A stretch of DNA of 64,000 nt from JAVBNU01 sp031551265. Lineage in GTDB: Bacteria > Cyanobacteriota > Vampirovibrionia > Gastranaerophilales > Gastranaerophilaceae. Shown here piece after piece: positions 44,003 to 52,474 of this stretch. The stretch covers positions 16,775 to 80,774 of the forward strand of contig JAVBNU010000043.1 of assembly GCA_031551265.1 (NCBI GenBank), given 5' to 3'. The first letter of the stretch is position 1; each line of letters begins with the position of its first letter. The position numbers and the translations under genes are program-made. The notes under the pieces are model-generated. The model ran no database searches, was not told the DNA's origin, and worked only from the letters and a program-made list of their open reading frames with translations.

Positions 44003-45130
44003 GTGAAGAAAACCAAAGTTCTGATACTTACATTATGCGTTATGTTCAATGCAATTGCCATGCCATCTGTATTAGCAGGTGAAAAAATTGCTGCTCTGGA
44101 CAGTCCTTATTATTTTCAGGGGCATGTAGAAAAGATTGATCAGAAAAAAGATGATACAAAAATTTTTACGGGTGAAGTAGATACAATAGAGAAAAAAACA
44201 GAAATTAAGATGACTGTTGCACAGGTTTTGAGCGCAGGATTATCCGAAGAAGGTGATGAATTTTTCGCTGAAATAACTAGTGCGGTGGAAGGCGAAAAAG
44301 GTTTGATGTTGCCGGCAGGCACATTGGCGCATGGAAAAGTTATCAAGCTTGAAGATGCGAAAAGAATGGGTCGTCAAGGATATATTGATTTGGTGTTTGA
44401 CTATTTGATAACACCTGATGGCCGTGAAATTCCAATTGAAGGCTCTATGACAACGAAGCTTAATGCGGCTGTGTCTGTAGCAAAAATTGTGGCTGAGGAC
44501 ACTCTGACCACTGCGGTTGGCGGCTTGATTGGCGGGATGACAGCGTTACAATTATTGGGAATTGAGGCTGCGATTGCCAGTCATGGTTATACTCTTGCGG
44601 GTGGGGCGGCTATTGGTGGTGCAGTTGGACTTGGCATGAGTGTTATGAGAAAAGGTAAAGAAGTTCTGATTACACCCGGTGATGAGATTAAGGTAAAAGT
44701 TTTGGCTCCTGTTGAAATGCAGGTTTTATCTCATGACGCGTTTAAGCAGGAAGAACTTACTAATGAAAATTTGAGAGTTAAAATAAATAATGTAAAACTC
44801 GAAAAAGACCCGTTCGGCGAGTTAAATACAATAACGTTGCAGGTTTCGGTTAATAATTATACTGATGTTGATTTCTCCAGCTATGATATAGCTTTGATTA
44901 ATAATTATAACAAGGCTTATCATCCATCGATTTTTAATGATAATTCAATTGCGTTTAACCGTATTAAATCCGGTGACAGGGTTGCAGGGCATTTGTCGTT
45001 TTCGGTAGATAACCCGCGTAACAAACACTGGCTTGTTTTTTATGACAGACGTTCGCGTACAATGCTCGCCAGAATTTCTGTCGATAACGCAGAGGCTGAT
45101 ATCAAACGCGAAAAAAAGGCGAAAAAGTAA
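44003..45130 (+). CDS. Secreted protein with glycine-zipper segment
   Basis: A 375-residue protein with GTG start and a clear signal peptide (ending PSVLA-GEK). The next 140 residues contain MLPAGTLAHGKVIKLEDAKR and RQGYIDLVFDYL, a pattern seen in VirB10/TrbI-like and other envelope proteins. Residues about 170-215 form a Gly/Ala-rich glycine-zipper (GGLIGGMTALQLLG, GGAAIGGAVGLGMS) able to insert in or pack against membrane. The C-terminal part is beta-rich (VNNYTDVDFSSYDIAL), like DUF4352-type domains. Function unknown; an outer-membrane or periplasmic role is likely. Confidence 0.75.
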   Translation: MKKTKVLILTLCVMFNAIAMPSVLAGEKIAALDSPYYFQGHVEKIDQKKDDTKIFTGEVDTIEKKTEIKMTVAQVLSAGLSEEGDEFFAEITSAVEGEKGLMLPAGTLAHGKVIKLEDAKRMGRQGYIDLVFDYLITPDGREIPIEGSMTTKLNAAVSVAKIVAEDTLTTAVGGLIGGMTALQLLGIEAAIASHGYTLAGGAAIGGAVGLGMSVMRKGKEVLITPGDEIKVKVLAPVEMQVLSHDAFKQEELTNENLRVKINNVKLEKDPFGELNTITLQVSVNNYTDVDFSSYDIALINNYNKAYHPSIFNDNSIAFNRIKSGDRVAGHLSFSVDNPRNKHWLVFYDRRSRTMLARISVDNAEADIKREKKAKK

Positions 45131-45136
45131 TTTTCC

Positions 45137-45153
45137 GGTGCGTGTGACGCACC
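45137..45153. repeat. GGTGCGT hairpin repeat
   Basis: GGTGCGT-GTG-ACGCACC, a perfect 7-bp stem just after the 44003 gene, followed by CTA; same family as the other intergenic palindromes. Confidence 0.55.
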
Positions 45154-45189
45154 CTAAATTGCTTATTGGTTAGACCCTACAACATACAG

Positions 45190-45210
45190 ACCCTGAAACA
45201 AGTTCAGGGT
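45190..45210. repeat. ACCCTGAA...TTCAGGGT hairpin
   Basis: ACCCTGAA-ACAAG-TTCAGGGT, a perfect 8-bp stem. Its flanks (GAC...GACG) resemble a palindrome dispersed in many bacterial genomes. Confidence 0.55.
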
Positions 45211-45233
45211 GACGATAGTATATAAGATTTTTG

Positions 45234-45242
45234 TGCTATATT
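45234..45242 (+). promoter_or_regulatory. Extended -10 of the rib genes, probably leaderless
   Basis: TGCTATATT fits an extended -10 and ends six bases before the ribE ATG at 45249, so the message should begin at or next to the start codon. No ribosome site is present. No FMN riboswitch (RFN element) is seen upstream. Confidence 0.5.
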
Positions 45243-45248
45243 AGTTAT

Positions 45249-45899
45249 ATGTTTACAGGCTTGATTGAAGAGACGGGTGTCGTCGCAAATTTGACTAAAA
45301 CTGCCGAAGGGGCAATGCTGACTATTACATCTGATGTGATAGCAGTTGAGGCTGCGGTGGGTGACAGTGTTACAGTGAATGGTGTGTGCTCGACGATTGT
45401 GAAAAAGAACGGCAATTCTTTTAATGTTGAGTTTTCTAACCAAACTTTGAGTCTTACTAACTTAGGCGACTTAAAAAGCGGTATTGTAGTCAATTTGGAA
45501 CGTGCATTGAGATTATCTGACAGATTAGATGGGCATTTAGTTTCAGGACACATTGATGGGCTTGCAAGGCTTGTGAATATCTCTAAAGAAGGTTTTTCGC
45601 ACAAATATACGTTTTCTGCAAAGTCTGAATTATTAAAATATATGATTGATAAGGGTTCGGTTGCGATAAATGGGATTAGTTTGACAATTTGTGATATTTC
45701 GTCGGAGTCTTTTACCGTGAATATAATCCCTCATACCATTGAAAACACTAATTTGCGTGATTTGCGAGCAGGTGCGAGTGTTAATATCGAAGTGGATATG
45801 GTTGGTAAATACATTGAAAAATTTTTATTAACGAACGATAATAAAAGTGTCAGTAGAACGATTGACGAACAGTTTTTGTACGAGAAAGGGTTCCTATAA
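45249..45899 (+). CDS. ribE: Riboflavin synthase, alpha chain
   Basis: Dismutates two lumazines to riboflavin, 216 residues. Two lumazine-binding beta-barrel repeats: MFTGLIEETGVV at the start with GDSVTVNGVCSTI, and later LSGHIDGLARL with GSVAINGISLTI. The ATG at 45249 begins the conserved MFTG; an upstream start would add six unrelated residues. It overlaps ribBA by one base (TAATG). Confidence 0.96.
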   Translation: MFTGLIEETGVVANLTKTAEGAMLTITSDVIAVEAAVGDSVTVNGVCSTIVKKNGNSFNVEFSNQTLSLTNLGDLKSGIVVNLERALRLSDRLDGHLVSGHIDGLARLVNISKEGFSHKYTFSAKSELLKYMIDKGSVAINGISLTICDISSESFTVNIIPHTIENTNLRDLRAGASVNIEVDMVGKYIEKFLLTNDNKSVSRTIDEQFLYEKGFL

Positions 45900-47146
45900 T
45901 GGACAACGCAGGCAATATTTTTGACACGCTTGAAGAAGCGATTGAGGATTTAAAACAGGGTAAAATGGTTATCGTTGCTGACGATGAGGCTCGTGAAAAT
46001 GAGGGTGACTTGATTTGCGCTGCTGAAAAAGTGACTCCTGAAATTGTCAATTTTATGATTAGCGAGGCTAAGGGCTTGATTTGTTTGTCCATGGAGCAAA
46101 AACAGATTGAGCAAATCGGGCTTTCTGAAATGGTAGCGCACAATACAGATGCAAAAGGAACGGCATTTACACAAAGTATTGATGCTGACCCTAAATATGG
46201 TGTTAGTACAGGTATTTCGGCATTTGACAGAGCAAAAACAATTCAGGTTGCGATTGCTAATGATGCGAAACCCAATGACTTGAGACGTCCGGGACATATA
46301 TTTCCTCTTATTGCGAAGCAGGGCGGTGTTTTAGAACGTACAGGGCATACCGAGGCTGTGGTTGATTTGATGAAAATGGCTGATATGAAGCCTGCTGGTG
46401 TTATTTGTGAAATTATTAATTCTGATGGCTCGATGGCCAGGCGTGATGATTTACAGAAATTTGCTAAAAAACATAATTTGAAATTTATAACAGTGGCGCA
46501 GGTTATCGCGCATCGTTTAAAAAATGAGCGGTTTGTAAAACGTGCAATTTCAGTGAATTTGCCGACTGAATTCGGGGAATTTGAAATTTATGGCTATGTA
46601 AACACTCTTAACGGGCAGGAACATGTTGCGTTGGTAAAAGATGATGGCAGTGACAAGATTCCGCTTGTGCGTATGCACTCGGAGTGTTTGACGGGTGATA
46701 TTTTTCATAGTTTGAAGTGTGATTGTAATTCGCAGTTGCATGAGGCGTTGAAAATGATAGATAAGCACGGCAAGGGTGCATTAGTGTATTTAAAAGAGCA
46801 TGAAGGGCGTGGAATCGGGCTGATTAACAAGTTAAAGGCTTATGCGTTGCAAGACCAGGGGCAAGATACAATTGAGGCCAATATTTCACTGGGATTTCAG
46901 TCGGACTTGCGAGATTATGGTGTTGGCGCGCAAATACTCTTAGATATTGGTTATGCTGCGTTTAATCTAATAACTAACAATCCGACAAAAATAGTTGCTT
47001 TGGAAGGCTACGGACTGAAAATTAATGAGCGTGTGCAAACAAACACTGTTTTGAATTGTCACAATAAAAAATATATTTGTACAAAGAAAGAAAAAATGGA
47101 TCATTTAATGAATATTATCTCGGTAGGAGAGTCGTTGAATGGCTAA
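45899..47146 (+). CDS. ribBA: RibBA: DHBP synthase / GTP cyclohydrolase II
   Basis: Bifunctional enzyme starting both branches of riboflavin synthesis, 415 residues. Residues about 1-205: dihydroxybutanone-phosphate synthase (DDEARENEGDLICAAE, GHTEAVVDLMKMA). Residues about 206-415: GTP cyclohydrolase II with the zinc-ligand region HSECLTGDIFHSLKCDCNSQ and HEGRGIGLINKLKAY. Both halves look active. It is followed by an acetyltransferase gene overlapping by 8 bases; ribD and ribH are not in the window. Confidence 0.96.
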   Translation: MDNAGNIFDTLEEAIEDLKQGKMVIVADDEARENEGDLICAAEKVTPEIVNFMISEAKGLICLSMEQKQIEQIGLSEMVAHNTDAKGTAFTQSIDADPKYGVSTGISAFDRAKTIQVAIANDAKPNDLRRPGHIFPLIAKQGGVLERTGHTEAVVDLMKMADMKPAGVICEIINSDGSMARRDDLQKFAKKHNLKFITVAQVIAHRLKNERFVKRAISVNLPTEFGEFEIYGYVNTLNGQEHVALVKDDGSDKIPLVRMHSECLTGDIFHSLKCDCNSQLHEALKMIDKHGKGALVYLKEHEGRGIGLINKLKAYALQDQGQDTIEANISLGFQSDLRDYGVGAQILLDIGYAAFNLITNNPTKIVALEGYGLKINERVQTNTVLNCHNKKYICTKKEKMDHLMNIISVGESLNG

Positions 47147-48146
47147 TTTGATTCTCAATACCGCGCGAAAATTGACGCATGAATATTATAAGGTCTTTAG
47201 TGGCGTTTACACTGATTTCAAGCTGAAATCACGTGATGACTATAAATTCGAGCTGGACCCGCTGCCGTACGATGATTTTATTGAGAGTGTTGAGGCCGGG
47301 TTAATTGATTGTTATGTTTTACTGGAAGATGATATCCCAACCGGTTTTTTAGCATACACAACGGCGATTAGCGAGGCTTTGGAGCTTAATATTATCCATT
47401 GTCTCGGGGATGAGAATATCAATCAAAAACGCAAAATATTGGTATCAAAATTTTTGGAAGAAAATACTGATTTGACGGATAAATTAGTCGTTACATATCC
47501 AATGTTGGGTTCACAGGCCGATTTTGCAACAAATATTACACATTTCGGGTTTAAGTTGATAAATCTTGCTGTTGTGCGTTTTCACTTGAATTCATCGTCT
47601 TGTACTCAAATCTTGGAAAAAGCCACAGTGAAAGATTTAAGCGATGAATACGAAATCACGCCCTGGAAAGACAAATATTACAAAAACACGGTTAATTTGA
47701 TAAATGCAGCATTCAAAGACGCTGTTGATGCGTTGTTCGACCCGCGTTTTAAGACTAAAACAGGTACTGCTGATGTTATACAAAAAATTACAACAGGAAT
47801 TTATGGTGAATTTTTGCCCGAGGCAACGCGTGTTGCGTTTAAGGACGGCAAAATGTGTGGTATCTGTCTTGTAAACGTTACAGGCGGCACCATTGCAAAT
47901 ATTCCGTTAATAGGCATAAGTAACAAGCATCAGGGGTTAGGATTAGGTAAATACCTTCTGCAAAGCGCTGTAAAACGCGTTTCAGACGCTGTTCAACGAC
48001 AAGAGCTTGATTTTACTGAGATTAATGCCAGTGTTGAGACTGATAATATTTCAGCCGTAAAAATGTACAGACATATTGGCTTCAAGGAAGATTATTCCTA
48101 CCCTCAGGCATATTTACCCTGCGAGTCTAAAGAAATTGATGGGTAG
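47139..48146 (+). CDS. GNAT-family N-acetyltransferase
   Basis: A 335-residue protein with two parts: an N-terminal half of uncertain fold (residues 1-160, possibly a degenerate acetyltransferase domain) and a C-terminal GNAT domain with the acetyl-CoA loop NKHQGLGLGKYLLQSAVKR and the end motif NISAVKMYRHIGF. It overlaps ribBA by 8 bases and so is cotranscribed with the riboflavin genes. The substrate is unknown. Confidence 0.85.
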   Translation: MANLILNTARKLTHEYYKVFSGVYTDFKLKSRDDYKFELDPLPYDDFIESVEAGLIDCYVLLEDDIPTGFLAYTTAISEALELNIIHCLGDENINQKRKILVSKFLEENTDLTDKLVVTYPMLGSQADFATNITHFGFKLINLAVVRFHLNSSSCTQILEKATVKDLSDEYEITPWKDKYYKNTVNLINAAFKDAVDALFDPRFKTKTGTADVIQKITTGIYGEFLPEATRVAFKDGKMCGICLVNVTGGTIANIPLIGISNKHQGLGLGKYLLQSAVKRVSDAVQRQELDFTEINASVETDNISAVKMYRHIGFKEDYSYPQAYLPCESKEIDG

Positions 48147-48214
48147 CATAACGAAATATTAAGTCTTCCTAAATAAATTAGCAATTTCTGTATGTTACAA
48201 TACTTTATTAGTTT

Positions 48215-50371
48215 ATGATAGTAGGAAAACTTAGGATTAGTAATATAGAAAACTCCAGAGTGCAAGCGGTGCAGGCCTCTGAAAAGGCTGCTCAGCATGT
48301 ATCTGGAATGCTAAACTGTGTAAATTTAAGCGGTTTAGAGGCTTCTGCTGCTTATAATTTGCCTATAGTCGCGCCGAAGCAGCATTGTTTATATTTAAGC
48401 AAAGATAGTACAAAAAAGATTTTAGACAGAATTTTTAGTCAATTCCCGGAAGAACTTACGCAGCTTGTTGAAGCGATTGACCAAAATAGCGCAATATTGC
48501 ATTTGGAAAACATTACAAAATTAAAATCTATTGGGATAAAGTATTTTAATAATATTATTAAAAATGGTCATTTCTCGTCAAGAGAAACAGGTGAAAATTG
48601 CCAAAAAGTGCTGAAAAGATTCCCTAAATCAGCTAGGGGGATTACATCTCGTTCCAGTGTTGACGTTATTCTTCATGGCTTGAACCAAGAAGACATTAAA
48701 AAGTTAATTGACCGTAAAATACTGGATATTAAAGAGTTGGGCTTTTCAAGTATGATTGATTTGGCTAAATTAAGTGATGCTGAATGGAGCAGGCTCCAAG
48801 CCAGCGGGCTTATTCAAAAAAAAATAAATTATGCATCAGAAAACCAAGATATTAATGACTATTTTGTATTTTTGACAGAAAAATTAATGGGTCCTGCATA
48901 TCTCGGAAATAAACGTTTACCTGCTGATACACTCAAGCTCATTGAAAATACTGTATTAACGCAGGCCGAAAATAAACCTCAAGAAGTCAAAGAAATACTT
49001 GAATCGATTAGAAAAGTCAATAATTATGATGAATTTATGAAAGTTTTTCTGCGGGAAAAAGATGTTGATTTAAAGCTTAGGGCGCAAATAATGAATCGTG
49101 TTGAAAACGCTATGATAAAAGCAGGAATCCCAGTCGAGCCCATTTATCCATTTTCATTTTCAACGATATTGGGTAAAGTTAATAAACATAATATTGAATT
49201 AATAGAAGAAATCACAAGCACTCCGGAGATGAACGAAAAATTAATATGTAACGCCTTGGAATACGCCCATGATGAGAGCAGTTGTAAACAACTTAAAGAA
49301 ATAATGGACAGCATCAGAAAAGGGGAGGCTGATATTACTGCAATGCCTATCGCGAAGGGTGCCAAGGTCAATTCTCGCGCAGTAAATGCAAAAAATGCGA
49401 AAGTCCAGCTTTTTGATGCCGGCACTCCAGTGAGTAAAATATGTGGAAAAACCATTCCGGGAGAAGTTATTGGCATTGGTAAAAATGCATATATCAACAG
49501 TAAGGGTAAGCTTGAAAAATTGGATATCAGTATAGATATGTATCAAAAACTTTTCCCTGAATACGAAACTATAAAACTTCAACAAAGCCGACATACAGGA
49601 GATTGTTATCTTTTGACTGCATTGGCAGCTTGTTGGAAAAATCCTGATGCTAAAGCAGGTTTATTAAAAATGTTTAAAGAAGTTGATGGTGATATTATTT
49701 TGACAATTCCCGGCTATAAGGATTACCCTGCAGTTTTCAAAAATGGTGGAATAACTGAGGGAACAAAACACGCGAAATCATCTGCAGGCATGCTGATGCT
49801 GGAAGAAACCTATGCAAAAGCAAGATACCTTTTTGATGCACAGAACTATGATAAAGAATATTTAGTCAAACAGTGGTTGCGCAGTGCAAACTGGCAAGAT
49901 GCTGCTGAAAAATCAGCAGCAAAACATTTGCAATCTGCTAAGTTGAGCAATAATAATTCCGCGAATATAGAGGCTGACCATGCGCTTGAGTATATTAATG
50001 GTGGGTTTCCACATGACGTATTCAGTATCTTGTTGGGAAAAACTGATGCAAAATGTCTTTCAACAGGAACCGTAAAGATTGATGGATTTCGGAACATTGA
50101 ATTTGTAACAAAAAAACAGCTAGAAAAAACTTTGGATTCATATGCAAATGCAAAAAATCGTCTTCTCGTTGCGGGCTCTGAAACAAGAGATAACGTAACA
50201 GCAGAAGAGTATGGAGTAATGTTTAATCACGCATATTTAGTAGAAAAAATAGACTCTAAAAATAAGAAAGTTGAACTTGCAAATCCTTATAACACAACTC
50301 AACTTCTATCTCTCACTTATGAGCAATTTTTGGATAATTTCCCACAACTTTTTGTCGCTAAGATACGGTAA
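48215..50371 (+). CDS. Calpain-like (family C2) cysteine protease
   Basis: A 718-residue protein with a calpain-type catalytic domain in the C-terminal third. The cysteine motif QSRHTGDCYLLTALAACW places the nucleophile at C464; NHAYLVEKID gives H672 and VELANPYN gives N690, the C-H-N triad in the right order, with H and N 18 residues apart. A beta-rich GTPVSKICGKTIPGEVIG segment precedes it. The first 460 residues are helical with no known domain, no signal peptide and no membrane segment; calcium-binding motifs are not evident. Calpains are common in eukaryotes and scattered in bacteria. TACAAT at 48196-48201 may be its -10. No ribosome site is clear. Confidence 0.82.
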   Translation: MIVGKLRISNIENSRVQAVQASEKAAQHVSGMLNCVNLSGLEASAAYNLPIVAPKQHCLYLSKDSTKKILDRIFSQFPEELTQLVEAIDQNSAILHLENITKLKSIGIKYFNNIIKNGHFSSRETGENCQKVLKRFPKSARGITSRSSVDVILHGLNQEDIKKLIDRKILDIKELGFSSMIDLAKLSDAEWSRLQASGLIQKKINYASENQDINDYFVFLTEKLMGPAYLGNKRLPADTLKLIENTVLTQAENKPQEVKEILESIRKVNNYDEFMKVFLREKDVDLKLRAQIMNRVENAMIKAGIPVEPIYPFSFSTILGKVNKHNIELIEEITSTPEMNEKLICNALEYAHDESSCKQLKEIMDSIRKGEADITAMPIAKGAKVNSRAVNAKNAKVQLFDAGTPVSKICGKTIPGEVIGIGKNAYINSKGKLEKLDISIDMYQKLFPEYETIKLQQSRHTGDCYLLTALAACWKNPDAKAGLLKMFKEVDGDIILTIPGYKDYPAVFKNGGITEGTKHAKSSAGMLMLEETYAKARYLFDAQNYDKEYLVKQWLRSANWQDAAEKSAAKHLQSAKLSNNNSANIEADHALEYINGGFPHDVFSILLGKTDAKCLSTGTVKIDGFRNIEFVTKKQLEKTLDSYANAKNRLLVAGSETRDNVTAEEYGVMFNHAYLVEKIDSKNKKVELANPYNTTQLLSLTYEQFLDNFPQLFVAKIR

Positions 50372-50421
50372 AGTTTGTAATTCTCCAAATTTAAGGTTTT
50401 TATGCCCTGTCCCTCAGAAGC

Positions 50422-50625
50422 TTAGTTATTGCTCAGTACAAGTTTGAAAGCAACCAAATTTTTAATCGAAAAAAACTGGTGTTTGTTTTGTTGTTGCTTA
50501 TTTATATTGAATATCCGTATAATTCTCTGTATCTCGTGTAAGTTCTTATGATTAGAAACATCGTAGGCGCACTTAATAGGGTCTGCTACCACACCAACGA
50601 GTGCGTTCAATTCATGCTCTTTCAT
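50422..50625 (-). CDS. Small hypothetical protein, 67 aa
   Basis: Supported mainly by its start: GAGGAG lies 6 bases before the ATG, and a palindrome overlaps the putative promoter. The protein begins MKEHELNALVGVVADPIKC and has a Gln/Asn-rich basic tail. No family recognised. It faces the calpain-like gene tail to tail. The reading frame is short, so the call is tentative. Confidence 0.5.
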   Translation of the reverse strand: MKEHELNALVGVVADPIKCAYDVSNHKNLHEIQRIIRIFNINKQQQNKHQFFSIKNLVAFKLVLSNN

Positions 50626-50637
50626 GATTTCTCCTCT

Positions 50638-50663
50638 AATACGTATATAATAATAAACGTATT
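50638..50663. promoter_or_regulatory. Inverted repeat in the promoter of the 67-aa gene
   Basis: AATACGT and ACGTATT separated by 12 bases, 13 bases before the ATG of the 50422 gene. A possible operator, perhaps self-regulatory. Confidence 0.4.
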
Positions 50664-50743
50664 TTTATAAAAAAAATTGCTATTTTTGAGAGCAAATGAT
50701 ACATTTTGTTACAACGAAAGACTTCCAAGCCAGTGATAGCAAT

Positions 50744-50767
50744 AAAAAAAGCTGCCCGTGGGCAGCT
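50744..50767 (-). terminator. Intrinsic terminator of the 50792 gene
   Basis: On the minus strand AGCTGCCC-AC-GGGCAGCT (8-bp perfect arms) followed by seven T, 25 bases after the stop of the secreted coiled-coil gene. Confidence 0.9.
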
Positions 50768-50791
50768 ATAAAAAATTTTAGTGTATTATTT

Positions 50792-51217
50792 TTATAACAT
50801 TTGTTTTCTGATTTTTGTTTTATTTTTTTCTATTTCTGTAATCTTTTTTTCGGTTTCGCCGACTAATTTTTTCATTGCAGAGCGTTGATCTTTTATTAAA
50901 TTATATTTTTCATCAATATCCTGATATTGTGACTTGTAGTTGAGCAGGTCAGTTCTCATTTTAACCTGTGCATTATCAAGCTCCAGGATTGCGTTCTGGT
51001 AGTTAGTGCTAATATCGCTGCTGCTTGCAGAAGTGTTTACTGCAGGTGTTGTAGTCGCTGTGTTGGCACTAATTTGGGTGGTAGTTGTTGGTGTTTCAAC
51101 GTATGTATAGCCGTTTGATGTAGTTGGCTCAAATACGTAATTATCAGCTAAAGCGGCTGCTGACGTGAAGCAAATACCTGATAATATAACTACAGTTGTT
51201 AAAATTTTTTTGTTCAT
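50792..51217 (-). CDS. Secreted coiled-coil protein, 141 aa
   Basis: Signal peptide MNKKILTTVVILSGICFTSA up to about residue 24, then a Thr/Ser/Asn-rich low-complexity linker (about 30-70), then a lysine- and glutamate-rich helix (about 72-141) likely to form a coiled coil. AGGAGAGA precedes the ATG and an intrinsic terminator follows. It resembles small envelope proteins such as OmpH/Skp-like or lipoprotein-type spacers, but no lipobox cysteine is present at the cleavage site. Function unknown. Confidence 0.7.
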   Translation of the reverse strand: MNKKILTTVVILSGICFTSAAALADNYVFEPTTSNGYTYVETPTTTTQISANTATTTPAVNTSASSSDISTNYQNAILELDNAQVKMRTDLLNYKSQYQDIDEKYNLIKDQRSAMKKLVGETEKKITEIEKNKTKIRKQML

Positions 51218-51398
51218 GAATCTCTCTCCTTATCATTCATAGTGATATATTAATAACATTTTATGATGTTTAAATTAAAAAACAATCCTCAAATTAAAGT
51301 AGATTTTTGAATAAAAGACGCAAAATACACTATAAAGCTGTTTCCCCGAAGAGGAAAATTGGAGTATACTGTGGATGTGTACTCTGAAATAAGGCGCT

Positions 51399-52100
51399 TT
51401 GACGTTGAATAGTAATAATCCCAGTGAACATTCATATATTTTTTTAAATACTTCAAATGAATTATTTGAGGCTGATGTTTTTGATGTGAATTTAGCTGAG
51501 GCTGAGAATTTATTTTCTAAGCCGATGCATAGATCTCAGCCCAAGCGAATTAATGCGTATGATACTCAATTAATTGAGGAGAGTTCAAATATTGCTACTC
51601 CTGAGAATTTTAAGCCGAAATTTAAAATTGATGAACTGAAGCAGGAGTTGGGGAAGATTGATAAGCAGATTGAGTTTGCGAAAATGACGGATAATCAGCT
51701 TTTAGTTAAAGATTTGTATATTGAACGCTATAAAATAACGCATCAGATTAATGCTATTAATGACAGTTACGGCGATGATGTGTCAAAAGATCTAATAAAA
51801 ATGCTTATAAGGATGTTTAGTAAAATTGCCGGCAAGTTTCTCGGGTGTACAAAGAAGTTTAAAAGTAGTTTTAGGGAATTATTTCTATCCAAGGCAGTCC
51901 GTCCGCTGACAAAATCGGCACATTTGAAGGATGCTATAGATACGCTTGATACGCTAAATCATAATGTTGATGAGTTGTCGCATCAAAGGATTCCGTATGG
52001 TGAGAATGAAATGCGTTATGATGCGCTTACGAAATGCCTGACTCAGGCGACGTCAATACAATCCTTGATTAGTAAAGAAGTTGATAAAAAAAGGAAGTAG
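51399..52100 (+). CDS. Unknown protein, 233 aa, 3' end shared with rnpB
   Basis: I recognise no domain. The reading uses a TTG at 51399 with a weak AAGG upstream; an in-frame ATG at 51375 is closed by a stop. TATACT at 51365-51370 is a possible -10. The protein is charged and helical; residues about 75-110 (ELKQELGKIDKQIEF) look like a coiled coil, and a basic patch follows near KIAGKFLGCTKKFKSS. No signal peptide. Its last five codons (KKRK and stop) are at the same time the terminator T run and P1 strand of RNase P RNA on the other strand. Confidence 0.6.
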   Translation: MTLNSNNPSEHSYIFLNTSNELFEADVFDVNLAEAENLFSKPMHRSQPKRINAYDTQLIEESSNIATPENFKPKFKIDELKQELGKIDKQIEFAKMTDNQLLVKDLYIERYKITHQINAINDSYGDDVSKDLIKMLIRMFSKIAGKFLGCTKKFKSSFRELFLSKAVRPLTKSAHLKDAIDTLDTLNHNVDELSHQRIPYGENEMRYDALTKCLTQATSIQSLISKEVDKKRK

Positions 52101-52449
52101 CTCATAAGCCGGGTTCTGTTTCAAGATAATCATCTATCTGGGATTGCGATTGCTCGCAGCCTCAAGCGATTTGTCGAAAGATGGCGGAGCACCTTAGCCT
52201 TTCAGTCAATCTTGCACTCAGTCGGGGTTTACCTGGCCAATACCTCTCGGTATTGCCGGTGGTCTCTTACATTAAGAGCTTGCGCTCACCACCGTTGCAC
52301 CATCGCCTGTGCTTAAAAAAGCCATCGGCAGTCTACATTTCTGTGGCACTGTCCTCACGGTTACCCGCACCGGACGTTATCCGGCGACCTGCTCCGAAGT
52401 GCCCGGACTTTCCTCACTAATGAATTAGCGCGATTATCCGACTACTTCC
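52093..52449 (-). ncRNA. rnpB: RNase P RNA, bacterial type A
   Basis: The catalytic RNA that trims tRNA 5' ends. On the minus strand the conserved GAGGAAAGTCCGGGC lies near the 5' end, and ACAGAACCCGGCTTAT near the 3' end; GGAAGTAG at the very 5' end pairs with CTACTTCC at the 3' end as helix P1. Inner helices (GGATAACGTCC..., GGTGGTGAGC...) match type A. A TATAAT lies 7 bases upstream, and seven T follow at the 3' end. The length is about 357 bases. Confidence 0.95.
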
Positions 52450-52456
52450 GATTTAC

Positions 52457-52462
52457 ATTATA
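52457..52462 (-). promoter_or_regulatory. -10 element of rnpB
   Basis: TATAAT on the minus strand ends 7 bases before the 5' end of RNase P RNA, the expected spacing for its own promoter. The -35 is weak (TTTCAT). Confidence 0.6.
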
Positions 52463-52474
52463 CATGACTTAAAA

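Noticed and set aside
45131..45248. FMN riboswitch upstream of ribE
   Set aside because: The interval is too short and contains only two repeat hairpins and an extended -10; none of the RFN core sequences is present.
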